The notes under the pieces were generated by a model. The model did no database searches and was not told the origin of the DNA. It saw only the letters and a list, made by a program, of their open reading frames with translations. A program made the position numbers and the translations under genes. From contig JBBHKE010000985.1 in NCBI GenBank assembly GCA_037447655.1, positions 188,001-229,059 on the forward strand: a stretch of DNA of 41,059 nucleotides, read 5' to 3'. Shown piece by piece: positions 30,185-41,059 of this stretch (positions are counted from its first letter, which is position 1; the number at the start of each line of letters is the position of its first letter). The DNA comes from Zygnema cylindricum (taxonomy: Eukaryota > Streptophyta > Zygnematophyceae > Zygnematales > Zygnemataceae).

Positions 30185-31144
30185 TTAAGGCATGTGTGAA
30201 TATCGATGCCTTATCATTCTCCTTAACATATTTTTCCATATTGCGAGTTGCTCAATAATTATATTAAATCTATTTGTGGCCTCATCGATATATTCGATTG
30301 GTTTCACTTTGAAAGATGTATAATCAGTGTAAATGTGTTGACCCTTATTTTGAAGACTCTTCTCAAAGTGATTTTCAAGGGCTACCCCACAATCATGGGC
30401 AAATCTTCGGGTGAGAATTAAATCATGAATAGAAGTGTTGCATGATTGGAATAAACCGCCGAAGGCGGAAAGATTTTTTTTTGTAAATACGCGATAAGCT
30501 CTCCGATCCGAGGTAGGCATCTTGCCCATCCCTTTTACCACCTTCCAAAGTCGCTTTAATTTAAATTGACATTTGATATATTTCTTCCACGATTGATAAC
30601 TCGTTCCATTGAAGATGATGATTTTTCTGGACATAGATTCAAGTTATTTGTCCCCTTCACTCCAATCATCAAGATCGGAATCGTCATCGATGGGAAGTTT
30701 CCCCTTTCGAATTAATTTCCTCCTCTCCTCTTCATCTACTTCATCTTCTTCCGTATCAACGACGCTATGTGTCGGAATGGGATCTCCGAAAAATGGAGGT
30801 CTCATAACACGGTTTGCCTTGGAAATTCGTTGATCAACATAGTGGAAAAGACCATCCATCAGTTTTTGAAGACAATCTTCCATCGCGTCATCTTCCTCCT
30901 TTTTCCCCTCATTCTCCTTCTTTTGTCCGATTGGATCGATCAGAACAGCCTCCTCAAAATTTTTGCCGGTGAGGGCAAATGGAGTTTCTACTTCCAGATC
31001 CGAAGATGATTCTGATTCGGATTGATCCGGAGGGTGAGGGATCATCGTAGAGGAAAATGGCATTATAGGAGAAGGGGTATTTTTCTTCTTTCTACCCATG
31101 GCGGCCAAACTAGCCACCCTTCTACACCTCAATGGAGCATACAA
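30185..31144 (-). pseudogene. Copia-2 gag, acidic N-terminus and UBN2 domain
   Basis: One frame with a single stop near 30641. The likely start is the Met of MGRKKKNTPSPIMPF (about 31098), just inside the first Met at 31144. Residues ~15-160 are Ser/Asp/Glu-rich (e.g. EEDEVDEEERRK), then SRKIIIFNGTSYQSWKKYIK opens the UBN2-type gag domain. KKNLSAFGGLFQSC and the IEYIDEATNRFNIIIEQLA block follow. Such a long acidic leader before UBN2 is not typical of the copia gags I know. The frame breaks at about 30200. Confidence 0.82.
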
Positions 31145-31145
31145 G

Positions 31146-31157
31146 CTCCGATACCAC
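31146..31157 (-). promoter_or_regulatory. Copia-2 primer binding site (tRNA-iMet type)
   Basis: The minus strand reads TGGTATCGGAGC, one base from TGGTATCAGAGC, the classical plant copia site complementary to initiator-Met tRNA. It lies two bases after the LTR end (..TTCA, AG). This fixes the LTR boundary at 31160. Confidence 0.88.
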
Positions 31158-31159
31158 TT

Positions 31160-31657
31160 GAAGGATCTTAAAATAAATCAAGGTGCAAAATAATAGCGAA
31201 AGCATGCAAATAAAATCACACGGGAGAGAACTATCCACAAAAGCCAATATATTCTATGGACATTTTCTCCCATAACAAATGTATATTTTTTCTCCCACTA
31301 ATCTGCAATATATAGTACACCAGACGTCACATCATTTCTTCAAACTATAAATCAAGACCAAATGTAAAGTGCGCACGAAGCCCCTACCAAACCAAAACGA
31401 ATCAACGCGAAACTGCGTAGTACTAAAATACTACCATACGTACACACCATAAAAAAACCAGCTAACGACAAACCTTACACACCAAACAACATGTGTACCT
31501 AGTCATACGAAAACCGAATCTACGCGAGACCGGGTGTCTACGAAACAAACTACGAAACATACTAAGACAAAAACAAGACCACACGCTTGACAACAAAAGA
31601 CAAACTATTCGGTCGCGCAACATGCCGCGACGACCGATTACAATTTTGACTCTAACA
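31160..31657 (-). repeat. Copia-2 5' LTR
   Basis: About 498 bp, minus strand TGTTAGAGTC...GATCCTTCA, with TG..CA ends. The plus-strand start (gatctTAAAATAAATC, GCGAAAGCATGC, CCAATATATTC) resembles the sequence at 40811-41059, a second LTR of the same family. Confidence 0.75.
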
Positions 31658-31690
31658 TAAATAAGGGGGTGAATGTTGTTTTTAGTACTT

Positions 31691-32430
31691 AACGCTTGTT
31701 TGGCAATGACACTATTTTGTCGCTAAAGTAGGATGACCAGCAATGAAGTGGAATCGTCGCTTAATTAGCGACGAAGTGGTTTCGTCTAAATATTGGCAAT
31801 GAAGTGACGTCACGGATAAATATTTGAAGTGACGTCCAAATTGTGGTTCGTTCCGTTTAAGTTGTGATTGTACCTAGTAGATTTAGTTGTTTGGTGGTTC
31901 ACTTAATTTGTCAGTCGTTAAATTTAGGTCAGTTCACATTTGTCGGTCTAATTGCACTTTGATGTAGTTGCACTTTGTCATGTAAAAGCGACACGTAGAC
32001 TATTGTCGGTAGAATACTCTTGTGTGGTTTAGCCACGTAGACCTTTACTCGTTCCAGCTGTGTACATATATTCATATGTTAAGAGTTAGTTTTCATCCAT
32101 CTTTTTTGAGGCGTAGTTTGTTTTGGAGACGTAGAAAAAAGTGAGTTAAGGAGAGCTTATGTATTTGGACGTTTATTAATATATTGAAAGCTTTGGAGGA
32201 ATACGTTTCTGGGTGTATTTGTTGTGCGTTTGTGTATCTTGTTTCTTTTAGGGGGAAAGGGGAGAAGAGCAGAGGTGATAAGAAAAGAGGGTGTCTGGTT
32301 ACAATTGAGCGACAAAGTTGGATGAAGGGGCCTATTTGTACTAAGAGTTCCAACTATGACAAATGATTGGTATAAAAAATAACTCTTCATTGTTACTCTA
32401 GAAAAATCAATTGCCAAAGCAAACTTCAAT
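31691..32430. mobile_element. Candidate MITE with TTTGGCAA-type inverted ends
   Basis: The left end GCTTGTTTGGCAATGA (31694-31709) and the reverse complement of the right end (GTTTGCTTTGGCAATTGA, near 32407-32424) are similar inverted termini. Inside are the palindrome CGTCGCTTAATTAGCGACG (about 31763-31781), repeats of AATGAAGTG and a TGACGTCA. No transposase. A clean target duplication was not found. Confidence 0.35.
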
Positions 32431-35400
32431 TAAATAAAATAATATAGGTTTTTTGGGAAAATCTTACTCTTAAATTAACTGTCATAGGTTTTATTCTAAA
32501 ACATCTTTGATTATAGTCAATGAACAATTTTTAAAATAGCAAGTTCACAAATATCTGACCACTTATATGGCTAGAATAAATATTTCTTAAATTTAAATGC
32601 TATAAAAAAAAACGTATGAAACAATTAATTATCAAAAGAAAAATTGTACATAACTATCTAAAATAGAAGCTAACCTGTGGAGTAGTTCACTACCGTAAAA
32701 CCTATACCACAAGTGTTAACTCCAACAATGCTTAACCCTCACTTTGTTGACTGAAGTATAAGCTCACCGCTTCTTTGTTTAAAAAAAAAACCCTAGTTAG
32801 TAAACTACATCGCGAATCGTAATTAGAGTAAATAAATAATTAGAATAAAAAAAAGAGAAAAAAATAATATGAGTTATGAACTCTAATTTGTGTGATAAAA
32901 CTTTTTCAAAAATAAATTTACTCTAATTTATTTATGTATTATAATTTGACGCGTTGAATATTTCTGCTGTAAATTAGGTGTTGGTACAGAATCTGACATA
33001 ACGTATAGTTTATCGTCACTATGACGTTTGCACTATGCGGTTTGTTAAAACGCAGTTACGTGATAACGACCTGTATTAAATCATTAATTGTACTTTTTTA
33101 CATAATAAAGTACAATTTTGCACGGTTAGACACCGACCGTACACCACCGACCGTACACCACAGTGTTTAAAACAACACTGTATTAGATATATTAAGGCTC
33201 GTTCAAAAAGTACTTTAAATAATGTAAAGATTAATTTAGAATAATGTACTCTGTTTATGGTGATAGAGTCAAAATTTGGGGTGACGGAATTAGCATATAT
33301 AACTCTAATTACGACTTGCGGTGTACTGTAAGGTTCAACCCTAACTTCTTAATCGAAGTTAAACCTCACAAAACATTTTTTTGACATTTTTGGGCTTTAT
33401 ATTGGTATTTGCTCCACACACTAGATATAGTGTTGTTTTCTTATACTCAACTGAAGCCTGAATGAGATTGTTAAACCACTAAAAAATAAAAAAACCTTTT
33501 AGGTACACAGTTCTTCTAAAGGTAAACGATGTTTTTTGAGTAATACAAATTTTTTTTGGATTGTAAAATATTTTCAAAGTGATACGCTATTATTTGAGTC
33601 ATAAAATTTTCTCAAATACATTTATGATTTTTCACTTGCTGTTTGAATGAGTGTTGAAAAATATTGATTAGGGTATCTAGATCAATCTATATTGTTAGTA
33701 ACTGATTCGAGGGACAAAGGAAAAAAAAACATTTACTACAACTCATACTTTTGGCTTTGACTTTAATAAACCCTCTCAAATTAAGGGCAAAAGGTCTTTT
33801 AGCATTTGAGAAGAACATTTGAGAAGAACATTTGAGGAGTCAGTTCCACCTTACGTACATCCGAGGTCTTAATCAAGGTCCGTCGAACCCCATGTAAACG
33901 TTGGTTAGTGGTATCCTCTTTATCCGATAGGGAAAGTGTGCCTCACAACGCTCTTGCAGAAGGGCCTATTGAAATCGTTAGTTGGTATAGGGGATTAATT
34001 AATAAGGCGGAAATTTTTAATAGCAGGGGGGGATCTTTATGCTTCAAGGCCATGACCATGACATTTTAGAGATGAACTAGGCCCTTAAGTTTTAGGGATA
34101 GGGTTTTGAACCAAGGGTTTGTAGTAACAGCTCCGGTGGGACTGTTTAAGCCTCGCACTTAAAGGCCTTGCCCTATTGAGGAATAGATGAGTGTCTAGTG
34201 CTTTGGGCTCGACAGAGATGACATAGGTCATTTGGCATGATACCTCTACCCCTCTCCACTCCTCTCTCTCTTATTTTATCCCATCTTATCTTGTCATTTT
34301 CCCTCTTTTCTCCTTTCCTCTCACCTTCCTTTATCTCCTTTGTTCTCCCTCTCTTCCTTTCCCCTTTCCCTCTTTACCCACAACACACCTTCACATTCCC
34401 TCCCCTCTTATTTGCTTGGGGTAAAATTATGGATATCGAAAAAAAATATAAAAATATATTAACGGTTTTGTAATTGTTGTAAAGAGTTAAGTTTTTTAGA
34501 AGAATTTGTAGTGTATTTAATCAGATGGAATGTTTATAATTTTTTCTACGAAATTACATGGATTGATCCATTTTCTCATTCCCACATTGTTAACGGTTAG
34601 TTACTGGTTGTTTACGGTTTTTATCTATCTTTTGTTGCGTTTAAAATAAATGCCTTTTGTATATGTGTCAAATAAATGATCTCCCACCTGATTTTTTTAT
34701 TTCTTGTCGAGCATTTGGAATATTTTCTCTAAAGTATAGGCTTCACTTGGGGGGGTTTTCGGACTAATTTTAGCCTTCATCACTATAATGGAACTGTGCT
34801 TACGTAATAAAAGTCCAAGCGGTAAAACTTTCCCACATTATTTAGGGGACCTTGGTCTTTGCTCTAATACTTAAATCGATGAATCAAAAATGTCATACAC
34901 ACTTTAATGAAACAATACAAAAGAAAAGGAAAATTCCGCAATTAAAGACATAAACGCTTACTAACTTGAAACGGTATTAGCAGTCGAACTCTTTTTAGTG
35001 AGAAATATAGCTATATCATCATAAAGTTCAGCATTTTGTTCCGCATGTAGTTCCCTTAATGTTCAACATTGTCATCTGATTTTTTTCTCGAGTTGGATTA
35101 AAACATAACGTTGAGTGACATGTTATTCGTCTCGACTCACTTCCACATGGTAATAAAAGGTTTTGATATAAAAAAAAGGCTAAATAGAAATAATTGCCCA
35201 TTATATGTGGGATATTGGTGTTTGATCACGATCACTACTTAGAGGCATAAATATAAACACACCATCATAAAGTGTAAACACTCTATCAAATGATATATAA
35301 ATGGGTCAACCCCTCGATAACAACAAATTTCTTTTAGCCGAAAATTGATAGAATTACACTTATACAAACTGTAAGATAAGTATTTGAAGGTCTGTGTGAC

Positions 35401-35654
35401 AAACGTCACTAAAACGATGTATTGGAAAGTATTGTTCCAACTTTCGTACACACGGGAAACAAACAACACAAAAAAACAAACGAAACGTTTCACCAAAATA
35501 AAAAAAACTTGTCGAATACGGATACTTGACTGACCTGAATTGATACTATCAACCAAAACGACTGACATTTTGACTTGAAAGCCATACATAGAAATAGCAA
35601 ATGAAACCACCAAATCATTTTTCTCTCAAAGGTATATACTTCAAGCATGCTTAA
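32431..35654. other. Unassigned region, no supported gene
   Basis: AT-rich DNA with small repeats: a 14-bp tandem ACCGACCGTACACC pair near 33132-33159, a 15-bp GAAGAACATTTGA direct repeat near 33808-33835, and a C/T-rich tract at 34240-34400. Balanced composition from 33840 to 34230 holds no recognisable product. A 124-codon minus frame at 35613-35239, just downstream of copy 2, is hydrophobic and Phe/Val-rich and is not recognised. Confidence 0.4.
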
Positions 35655-35679
35655 TCATCGCCTCTGTTTGCTGTGTTTC

Positions 35680-36021
35680 CAACCGATATTGGTTCCAACA
35701 ACAATATTTTCGATTTCTTTCACGTTCGAGTTTTTAATTCTTCGACAGAGAACAGGCGCTAGGAGGTGGGGATTTTGGAGTAGGTGAGAGAGGAGAGGGG
35801 TGACGAGGGGGTGGGGCTTTTGAACGAGGTGAGGGAGGAAGGAGGAATGGAGGGAGGATGGAAGGGAGGAATGGAAGAGGGGGGAATGGAAATGGAAGGA
35901 AGGATGGAAGGTGGAAGGAATGGAGGAATGGAATGGAGGTGGAATGGAACGAGGGGATACTATGAGTGGGATTTTGGAGGAGGAGAAGGATAAGCAGAGG
36001 AAAAAGGAGGTGGTTTCGTCA
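35680..36021 (-). pseudogene. Proline-rich exon 2, copy 2
   Basis: The minus-strand acceptor ATGGTTTTGTAG ends at 36022. Joined to exon 1 in phase 1 it reads CELTKPPPFSSAYPSPPPKS and then meets a stop. The C/T-rich remainder changes frame and ends KNSNVKEIENIVVGTNIGW, parallel to KNRNVTGTGFIIVGTNIS of copy 1. The middle is a Cys-free, Pro/Ser/His-rich stretch of CCTTCCATT-type repeats, different from the KSPPPP repeats of copy 1. Either a pseudogene or an exon eroded by repeat slippage. Confidence 0.55.
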
Positions 36022-37225
36022 CTACAAAACCATTGTGATAAGAAAACAGAAGAGCATTTGTTATCAACCACACTACTTTTCGGTGTACAAACAAATTTCT
36101 TTCTCAAAACTTCGACTTCATTGATCATCCCATTATCCGTTATGGAGATAGTAATCATTTTTTTTTTCACTTCATTACATTAAATACCGATATTTTTAAG
36201 AAAATAAAGGACAATTGAGGTTGAGAGCAAGACAGAAAAATGAAAATAACCAGGTGGATTAGGTGGGACTTAAAGGTTGAGGGCCAAAAGATGAGAGAAA
36301 AGTTGATTGGAGGCAAAAAAGGGATGTAAAAAAGAAGTGTAAAGAGGATGGGACAAAAGGTAAAAAATATACGAGTATCTTTTATGCCTGTATTTGTATA
36401 TAAAATACATTTTGTTCAATGCTTTTTTTCTAAGGAAAGAATGGTTCAATACAAACATTTAAACTTACTTTGAATTCAAAGTTCAGTAAGGTACAGATAC
36501 CGTATACTTGAAATTGCAAAAACTTGTCATAAATTACTGCTTAAATTGTTTAACTATTTTTAAAAAAATACATATGTTTAATTATCCTTCTGAAAGTAAA
36601 TTAGTGAAACAAAATGGAATTGCAAACGTTTATATTGCCATAAACTATAACTTTAATTATTTAACTTATTGCCCATAAAAAAATCTATATATTATATAAT
36701 CCTATGCGAATAAAAAAACTAGTGAAGTAAAATGGAATTACAAACGTCTATACCTGCTAAAAATAATTTAGCAGCATTTAATTAAAAACTTAATTAAAGC
36801 TTGCATAATATTTTGCAAGTAAAGATCATTTTTATTCTTACGGTTGTTTACAACAAAAAAAAGTCTAAGAAAAATTTGAAAAGAAAAAACATTAAATAAA
36901 CGATAAGTTTTGCTTATAATTTGGAATTATTTAGGTTTTCATGTGTCATTTAAATAGGATTTCACTTCGTTTTCTGTCAGTTTTCTCAGCGTACGCAGTT
37001 TGGGACCACAAAATAAGTTTTTGGCAAAATCAAACATGTAACGATCGGTAATATATACTAATTTGTCTTAATTTATAATTCTAAAGCTTTAATTTCTATG
37101 CATTAAAGCTCGCTGAATGCATATTAAAAGATTATTTACATAAACATGATATTCGTCGATTTAGAACCTCTTTGGAAAGTTTAAAATAAGGTAACTTAAG
37201 AAAATTTGCTGTCGGTTGGACGTAC
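36022..37225 (-). other. Predicted intron of EGF gene copy 2
   Basis: Donor GTACGT (37225-37220, minus) and acceptor ending at 36022. The phase matches copy 1. About 570 bp shorter than the copy 1 intron. AT-rich, no gene seen. Confidence 0.55.
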
Positions 37226-37523
37226 ATTCGCAAAAAAACTTGCTGGCCGAATTGTTGTATCCTTCATTGCATGCACATGATATCCCGTTCGTGTTATTAG
37301 AGCAGATACCGCCTCCCCCACAAGGGCCTCCTGGTTGGGTCGCATTGCAAAATGCTTCACAATCGCTTTTACTTCTTTGTTCACTTGGTGGACACTCGGT
37401 TGGGAGGTTTGGGCCAAATAGGCAATTGGTGTATAAAGAAACACAATATGGACTCCCGTTGGCTCCTCTAACCGGCCCGGTGAAGTAGTTGTTATAAATT
37501 ACACTGCAAATATGGTCCGCCAT
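37226..37523 (-). CDS. EGF-like Cys-rich protein, exon 1 (copy 2)
   Basis: Starts MADHICSVIYNNYFTG. It has 11 cysteines before the donor site: C6, C27, C34, C44, C55, C59, C68, C74, C83, C85, C98. C59 to C98 form the EGF-like spacing, with GGGGIC, SCAC and the Gly-Tyr (EGY) typical before the last Cys. It is gap-free against copy 1 at ~60% identity and better conserved at EGF positions, so copy 2 looks the less decayed exon. If not spliced, the frame would run 21 codons further to a stop at 37161. No signal peptide is visible. The start ATG is the first after an in-frame TAA 15 nt upstream. Function unknown. Confidence 0.7.
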
Positions 37524-39334
37524 GGTAAAAGAAAATTACTCGGAAAACCATCAAATCCATGATCGCAAGTCCAAAAAAAAAAGATGTTTAAAAAGGCATC
37601 AACCAGAAATAAATGTACAACAAAACATATAAAAGGTGAGGACAATGAAAGGATTAAACAAATACTCTACAGAAGATTTACTCATTTGACACTAAGATTG
37701 ATTAATGATTTTTTTTTAAGGAGATGAAAAATGTGTTTGTTGCAGCTATTTTCTGATTTTTATGGGCATTTTCCATCTGGTCCCTCAAAAAAATCAAATT
37801 TTTATGGTTTTTTAATTCATTTATTACTTAAAAAAAATCATCTATTATTGTCAAAATAAACAATGCGGTATAAATGGAGCATACGCATTTGCCCACACTT
37901 ATTACGAGTTATAATCATCCAAATAAAAAAATAAAAAATTGTAGAATTAGATAAGAAAGCGCTAGCATATTGAGAAAGAAAAAATGCACAACACATACCA
38001 AAGGGCTTATGTCACAATCCCGTCCTCCCCAACCTTTTTGTGCTAAATAGAACGAAGTATAATCCAACCAATGAAGAAAAAATAACCTTGATAAAAAATG
38101 GGAGTAAATAAATACGCAATGTGATGTTTGCACTTCGGATTGATGCCACTTTCATTGCCAAAGCCCCTTAAGCACCTCTCCTCCGCTAATTCCTTATTCT
38201 ATAATTTTTTTTTTTTTAAATACGAACAAAAAAAAAAAGTAAGACAACTAAGCGTTATTAAAGGAAAATATAAAATCTATAAATAAAAACCTAAATATTG
38301 CAGACGGAAAATCAAATGATATATAATTTTTTTTACCATTATTCTCATTAAAACCTTAGATTCCATTTTTGAGCATCTAAAAAATATTGCTGTTGATTAT
38401 TAACTTTTTATCACTCTATCTTTTTTATTTATTTTTTTGTTATCTATGATTGATTATTACAATTATTTGTTTATTACCATTATTTATTATTAACTAGAAT
38501 TGCTTTTTACGAATTCATGCTATGACTAATTATTATTTATATTATTTTATATTTACTGATATTGTTGTTTAAAATTCTGACGAGCAATTACTAGTCATTT
38601 AAAAAAATTATTTTGTTTAATAGCTCATGATTAATAGAACAACTATTAACATTGTTATTGCTATTATTTTTCATAAGTCTTATTTATTTTTACTTATATC
38701 CTAATTATTATTGTTATTTTTAATATTATTGTTTATGATCCAAAGTAGACATTACAAAGGTAGTTAAACGTAAATATTTCAATTATTGAACATGCATTTG
38801 CAATGACTATCGGACTCATAGAGGTACCAAACGCATAAAACGCACGCGTGAAACGCCAAAAAAATAATGAATATGCGCATGGAAAAAATGCAATATTTAT
38901 AAAATGCGGTGACCGACTCTGACTTTGAAGTAAAAGACAAAACAAAAAAATATTCAATAAAATATTCCTTCTACACCTTAATCGAAAAGAAACTAGACGC
39001 ATTTCGACGTCACTTCAAAAATTGCTCTATCTCCCTACACCGTGAATCGATGTTAGCGTTAATAACGCTAGATAGGGGCCCCCAAATTTTTCTCAAAACT
39101 AAAATAGGATTATTGACTCTGTTTGTTATTAAGTTAATATAGGTACTATTTAGTTATTGTTAACTACTCTGATCTCGACCGTTTTTAAATAGTGAAATGT
39201 ACTACATTTGTCAGTCCCGACTAAAACTGCTCATTATTTTTTACAGACGTACAGAATAAGTGTAAAATAAAGGCGTCGCCATGTGAAATCGTACTCAGAT
39301 TTGATTTCCAGTCATAAAGACAATGGAAGATAGC
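37524..39334. other. AT-rich spacer, nothing recognised
   Basis: No supported gene. Holds a degenerate TTATTATT A+T tract at about 38330-38720 like 1780-2940, and a 7-bp palindrome TAGCGTTAATAACGCTA near 39054-39070. Short open frames (37915-38133, 38733-39142) show no motifs. Confidence 0.5.
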
Positions 39335-40800
39335 TCCCTCCCTCTCCATTCTCTTTTCCCTCTCCCCCGCTCTCCCAATCCCTCTCTCCCATCTCCCCCT
39401 TAGCCCCTAATCCCATATTTCCCTCTTTCCACTCTCTCCCTCTATCTTTCCCTCTCTCCACCTCTTTCCTGCTTTCTCTCCCCTTCTCTCTCTTCTACTT
39501 TTTCCCCTTTTTCCCCATTTCCTTGCTATTATCCACCTTCGCTCCCCCACTCTCTCCCCCACTCCCACTCGCTACCTCTCCCACTTCCCCTTCCCCCCTT
39601 TCCTTCGATCCCGCTCTCCCCTCAATCGTTCTTCCCATATTCCTCTTTCCCCTCTATCCCACTATGTTTCACTCTGTCCCTCCCAACCCCTCTCTCGACC
39701 TCTCTCCCGATCTGTTTCCCCCTCTCCTCCTTTTTTTCCACCTCTCTCCCTCCCTCTTCCTCTCTCTTGCGCACTCTCCCCCTTTCTCTTTGCCAAACTC
39801 TCCCCCTCTTCCCCTCTCAACCTCTCCACCTCTCCTCGTCTCTCCTATTACCTCTCTCAATCTCTCCGCCTCTCTCTCTCTCCCCTCTCTTACTATCCTT
39901 CTCTCTATCTCTCTACCCAACCACCCACCCATCCGTCCCAATCTCAATTCTATATGCCCTCCACTCTTTTCCCTCTCATTCTCCATTTTGCGCCCCCTCT
40001 CCCTCGCACTCTCCCTCTTCTTCCCCTCTCCTCTCCTTTTCGCTCTAGCCCTCTCTCCCTCTCCCCGTTTTCGCCCTCAAACTCTCCTTTACTTCCTCTA
40101 CCACTCAATCTCTTTCTCCTTGCACCGTTTCGTTCCCCTCTCCCTCTCCCCTTTCTCTCTCTCTCTAAAAAGGACATGTGAAAAAAGGGCCCTAATGAAG
40201 CGTTTATTTCTAACCCTTCGAACAGTGAGGATGCGAGGATTAGCTGCGTGGCATTTTCGACAAGTTGATCCGGATCCCCTATCCCCCTCCCCCCCTCCCT
40301 CCAAATACTCCACCCTCTCCATCTCTCCCCTATCTTCTCATTTTCCTCTCGCTCTCTTTGACCTTTTTTCACCTTTTTCCCTTCCTTTCTCAGTCCTTCT
40401 ATACCCTTCTCCACCTTTTCCCCTCTCCTTTACTCCCCATCTCCACCTGTACTCCAAGACCCCTCTACTCCTTTACCTTTCTATCGTTCTACCATTCTCG
40501 CCCTTTCCCCTTTCACCCCTCTCTCCCTCCATCTCCCTGTCTTCCCCTCTTCTGCTCTCTTCCTTTCTCAACCTTTCATCGACTCCACCTTTTTCTCTCC
40601 CTCTCCCTCAATTCCTCTATACCCATCTCCGATTCCTGCCCTCGTATTCTTTTCCTCCCTTACCGTCTCCCCCTCTCCACCTTTCCCCTTCTCACCGCCT
40701 CCCCAACTTCCCTCATACTCCTCCATCCCACCTCCTAAGCTTGCCCTCTTTATCTCTTTGCCATCAAGCTCGCTCTCCCTCTCCCTTTTTTTTCATCTCC
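39335..40800. repeat. 1.45 kb pyrimidine-rich block
   Basis: Nearly uninterrupted C/T on the plus strand (G+A on the minus), with CTCTCCC words. A 454-codon plus frame (39523-40887) and minus frames cross it, but they are low-complexity Ser/Pro/Leu or Arg/Glu/Gly products of the composition. A ~105-bp stretch of ordinary composition (about 40165-40270) interrupts it. Confidence 0.8.
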
Positions 40801-40810
40801 TCCTCCCTGG

Positions 40811-41059
40811 TAGGATCGAATAATAAAACACTAAGTGCAAATGCAAGCGGAAGCATAAAAGATAAAACATACACTAGAGAAAGATAACCCCACGGAAGCC
40901 AATATATTCCACGGAGAACTTTTCTTACATATTTTCCTCACACCCTCAAAACACACTCACTTCTAACTCCTCTTAATCATATAAAAGATAATCTTCACTA
41001 ACCTCCTCTAACTCCTCAAGAAACACCACAAAGCTATCAAACTCCCTTAACTCCTTGAA
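40811..41059 (-). repeat. Partial copia LTR at window edge
   Basis: The plus strand GGATCGAATAATAAAAC, GCAAATGCAAGCGGAAGCAT and AGCCAATATATTCCA parallel the copia-2 LTR at 31165-31260. Orientation is therefore minus. No primer site or gag lies to the left, so it is a solo LTR or the 3' LTR of an element beyond the window. Confidence 0.6.

Larger units (their letters stand above)
29396..31657 (-). mobile_element. Copia-2: 5' half of a Ty1/copia element
   Basis: Minus-strand order from 31657 down: LTR, primer site, gag, zinc knuckles, protease. It is cut at about 29396, where the gypsy-2 LTR begins. The integrase, RT and 3' LTR are not adjacent. Copia-3 (12800-14010) is also on the minus strand, but its LTR is a different sequence, so it is not the missing half. 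Confidence 0.82.

Noticed and set aside
12800-31657. Copia-3 and copia-2 as two halves of one minus-strand element split by later insertions
   Set aside because: Orientation and order would fit, but the LTR at 31160-31657 and the LTR-like sequence at 12800-13312 do not align in detail.
32093-32429. Overlapping 86- and 90-codon minus frames
   Set aside because: Two frames of the same AT-rich stretch, both without motifs, inside the candidate MITE.
33870-33900. GTCCGTCGAACCCC as a tRNA T-arm-like sequence
   Set aside because: No matching acceptor, D or anticodon arms around it.
35239-35613. 124-codon minus frame after EGF copy 2 as a membrane/kinase exon
   Set aside because: Hydrophobic but with no recognisable motif, no good splice acceptor identified and no counterpart after copy 1.
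39523-40887. 454-codon open frame
   Set aside because: It lies in a C/T-rich block that lacks stops by composition. The product is Ser/Pro/Leu low complexity with no domain, and the opposite strand and other frames are open for the same reason.

Overview
This is eukaryotic, AT-rich, repeat-dominated DNA, most likely from a green-plant lineage. The evidence is plant-type LTR retrotransposons, plant-like splice sites, and a paralogous gene pair joining an EGF-like Cys-rich domain to an extensin-like proline-rich region. A Ty3/gypsy element here carries a C5-cytosine methyltransferase. From memory, retrotransposon-borne methyltransferases have been reported from charophyte algae and dinoflagellates. 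A streptophyte alga or bryophyte-grade host therefore fits, but this is inference. I see no rRNA, tRNA, CRISPR or bacterial genes.

Layout. 1-3122: pyrimidine-rich tracts alternating with a 1.1 kb A+T tract, ending in a perfect 20-bp-arm hairpin (3123-3168). 3290-8024: a decayed, 5'-truncated Ty3/gypsy copy (gypsy-1: RT, RNase H, integrase, PHD remnant, 3' LTR). 9152-11590: EGF/proline-rich gene copy 1 (+). 12800-14010: 3' end of a minus-strand Ty1/copia element. 14560-21221: a copia integrase fragment split by a whole decayed copia element (14749-20946). 21222-29386: a second, fuller gypsy copy (gypsy-2) with order gag, protease, DNA methyltransferase, RT, RNase H, integrase, PHD finger, 3' LTR. 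29396-31657: 5' half of another minus-strand copia element (LTR, primer site, gag, protease). 31658-35650: mostly unexplained, with a candidate MITE. 35680-37523: EGF/proline-rich gene copy 2 (-). 37524-41059: AT-rich DNA, a 1.45 kb pyrimidine-rich block and the edge of another copia LTR.

The most interesting content is the gypsy family. It joins a chromatin 'writer' (methyltransferase between protease and RT, catalytic Cys kept) to a predicted chromatin 'reader' (a PHD finger at the integrase C-terminus, in both copies). Its LTR repeats its own first ~187 bp at its 3' end, just after a TATA box. The second point is the inverted EGF/proline-rich pair, where homologous splice donors, acceptors and phase support a two-exon model. 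All retroelements here carry stops, frameshifts or truncations and look inactive. Coordinates of decayed domains are approximate.
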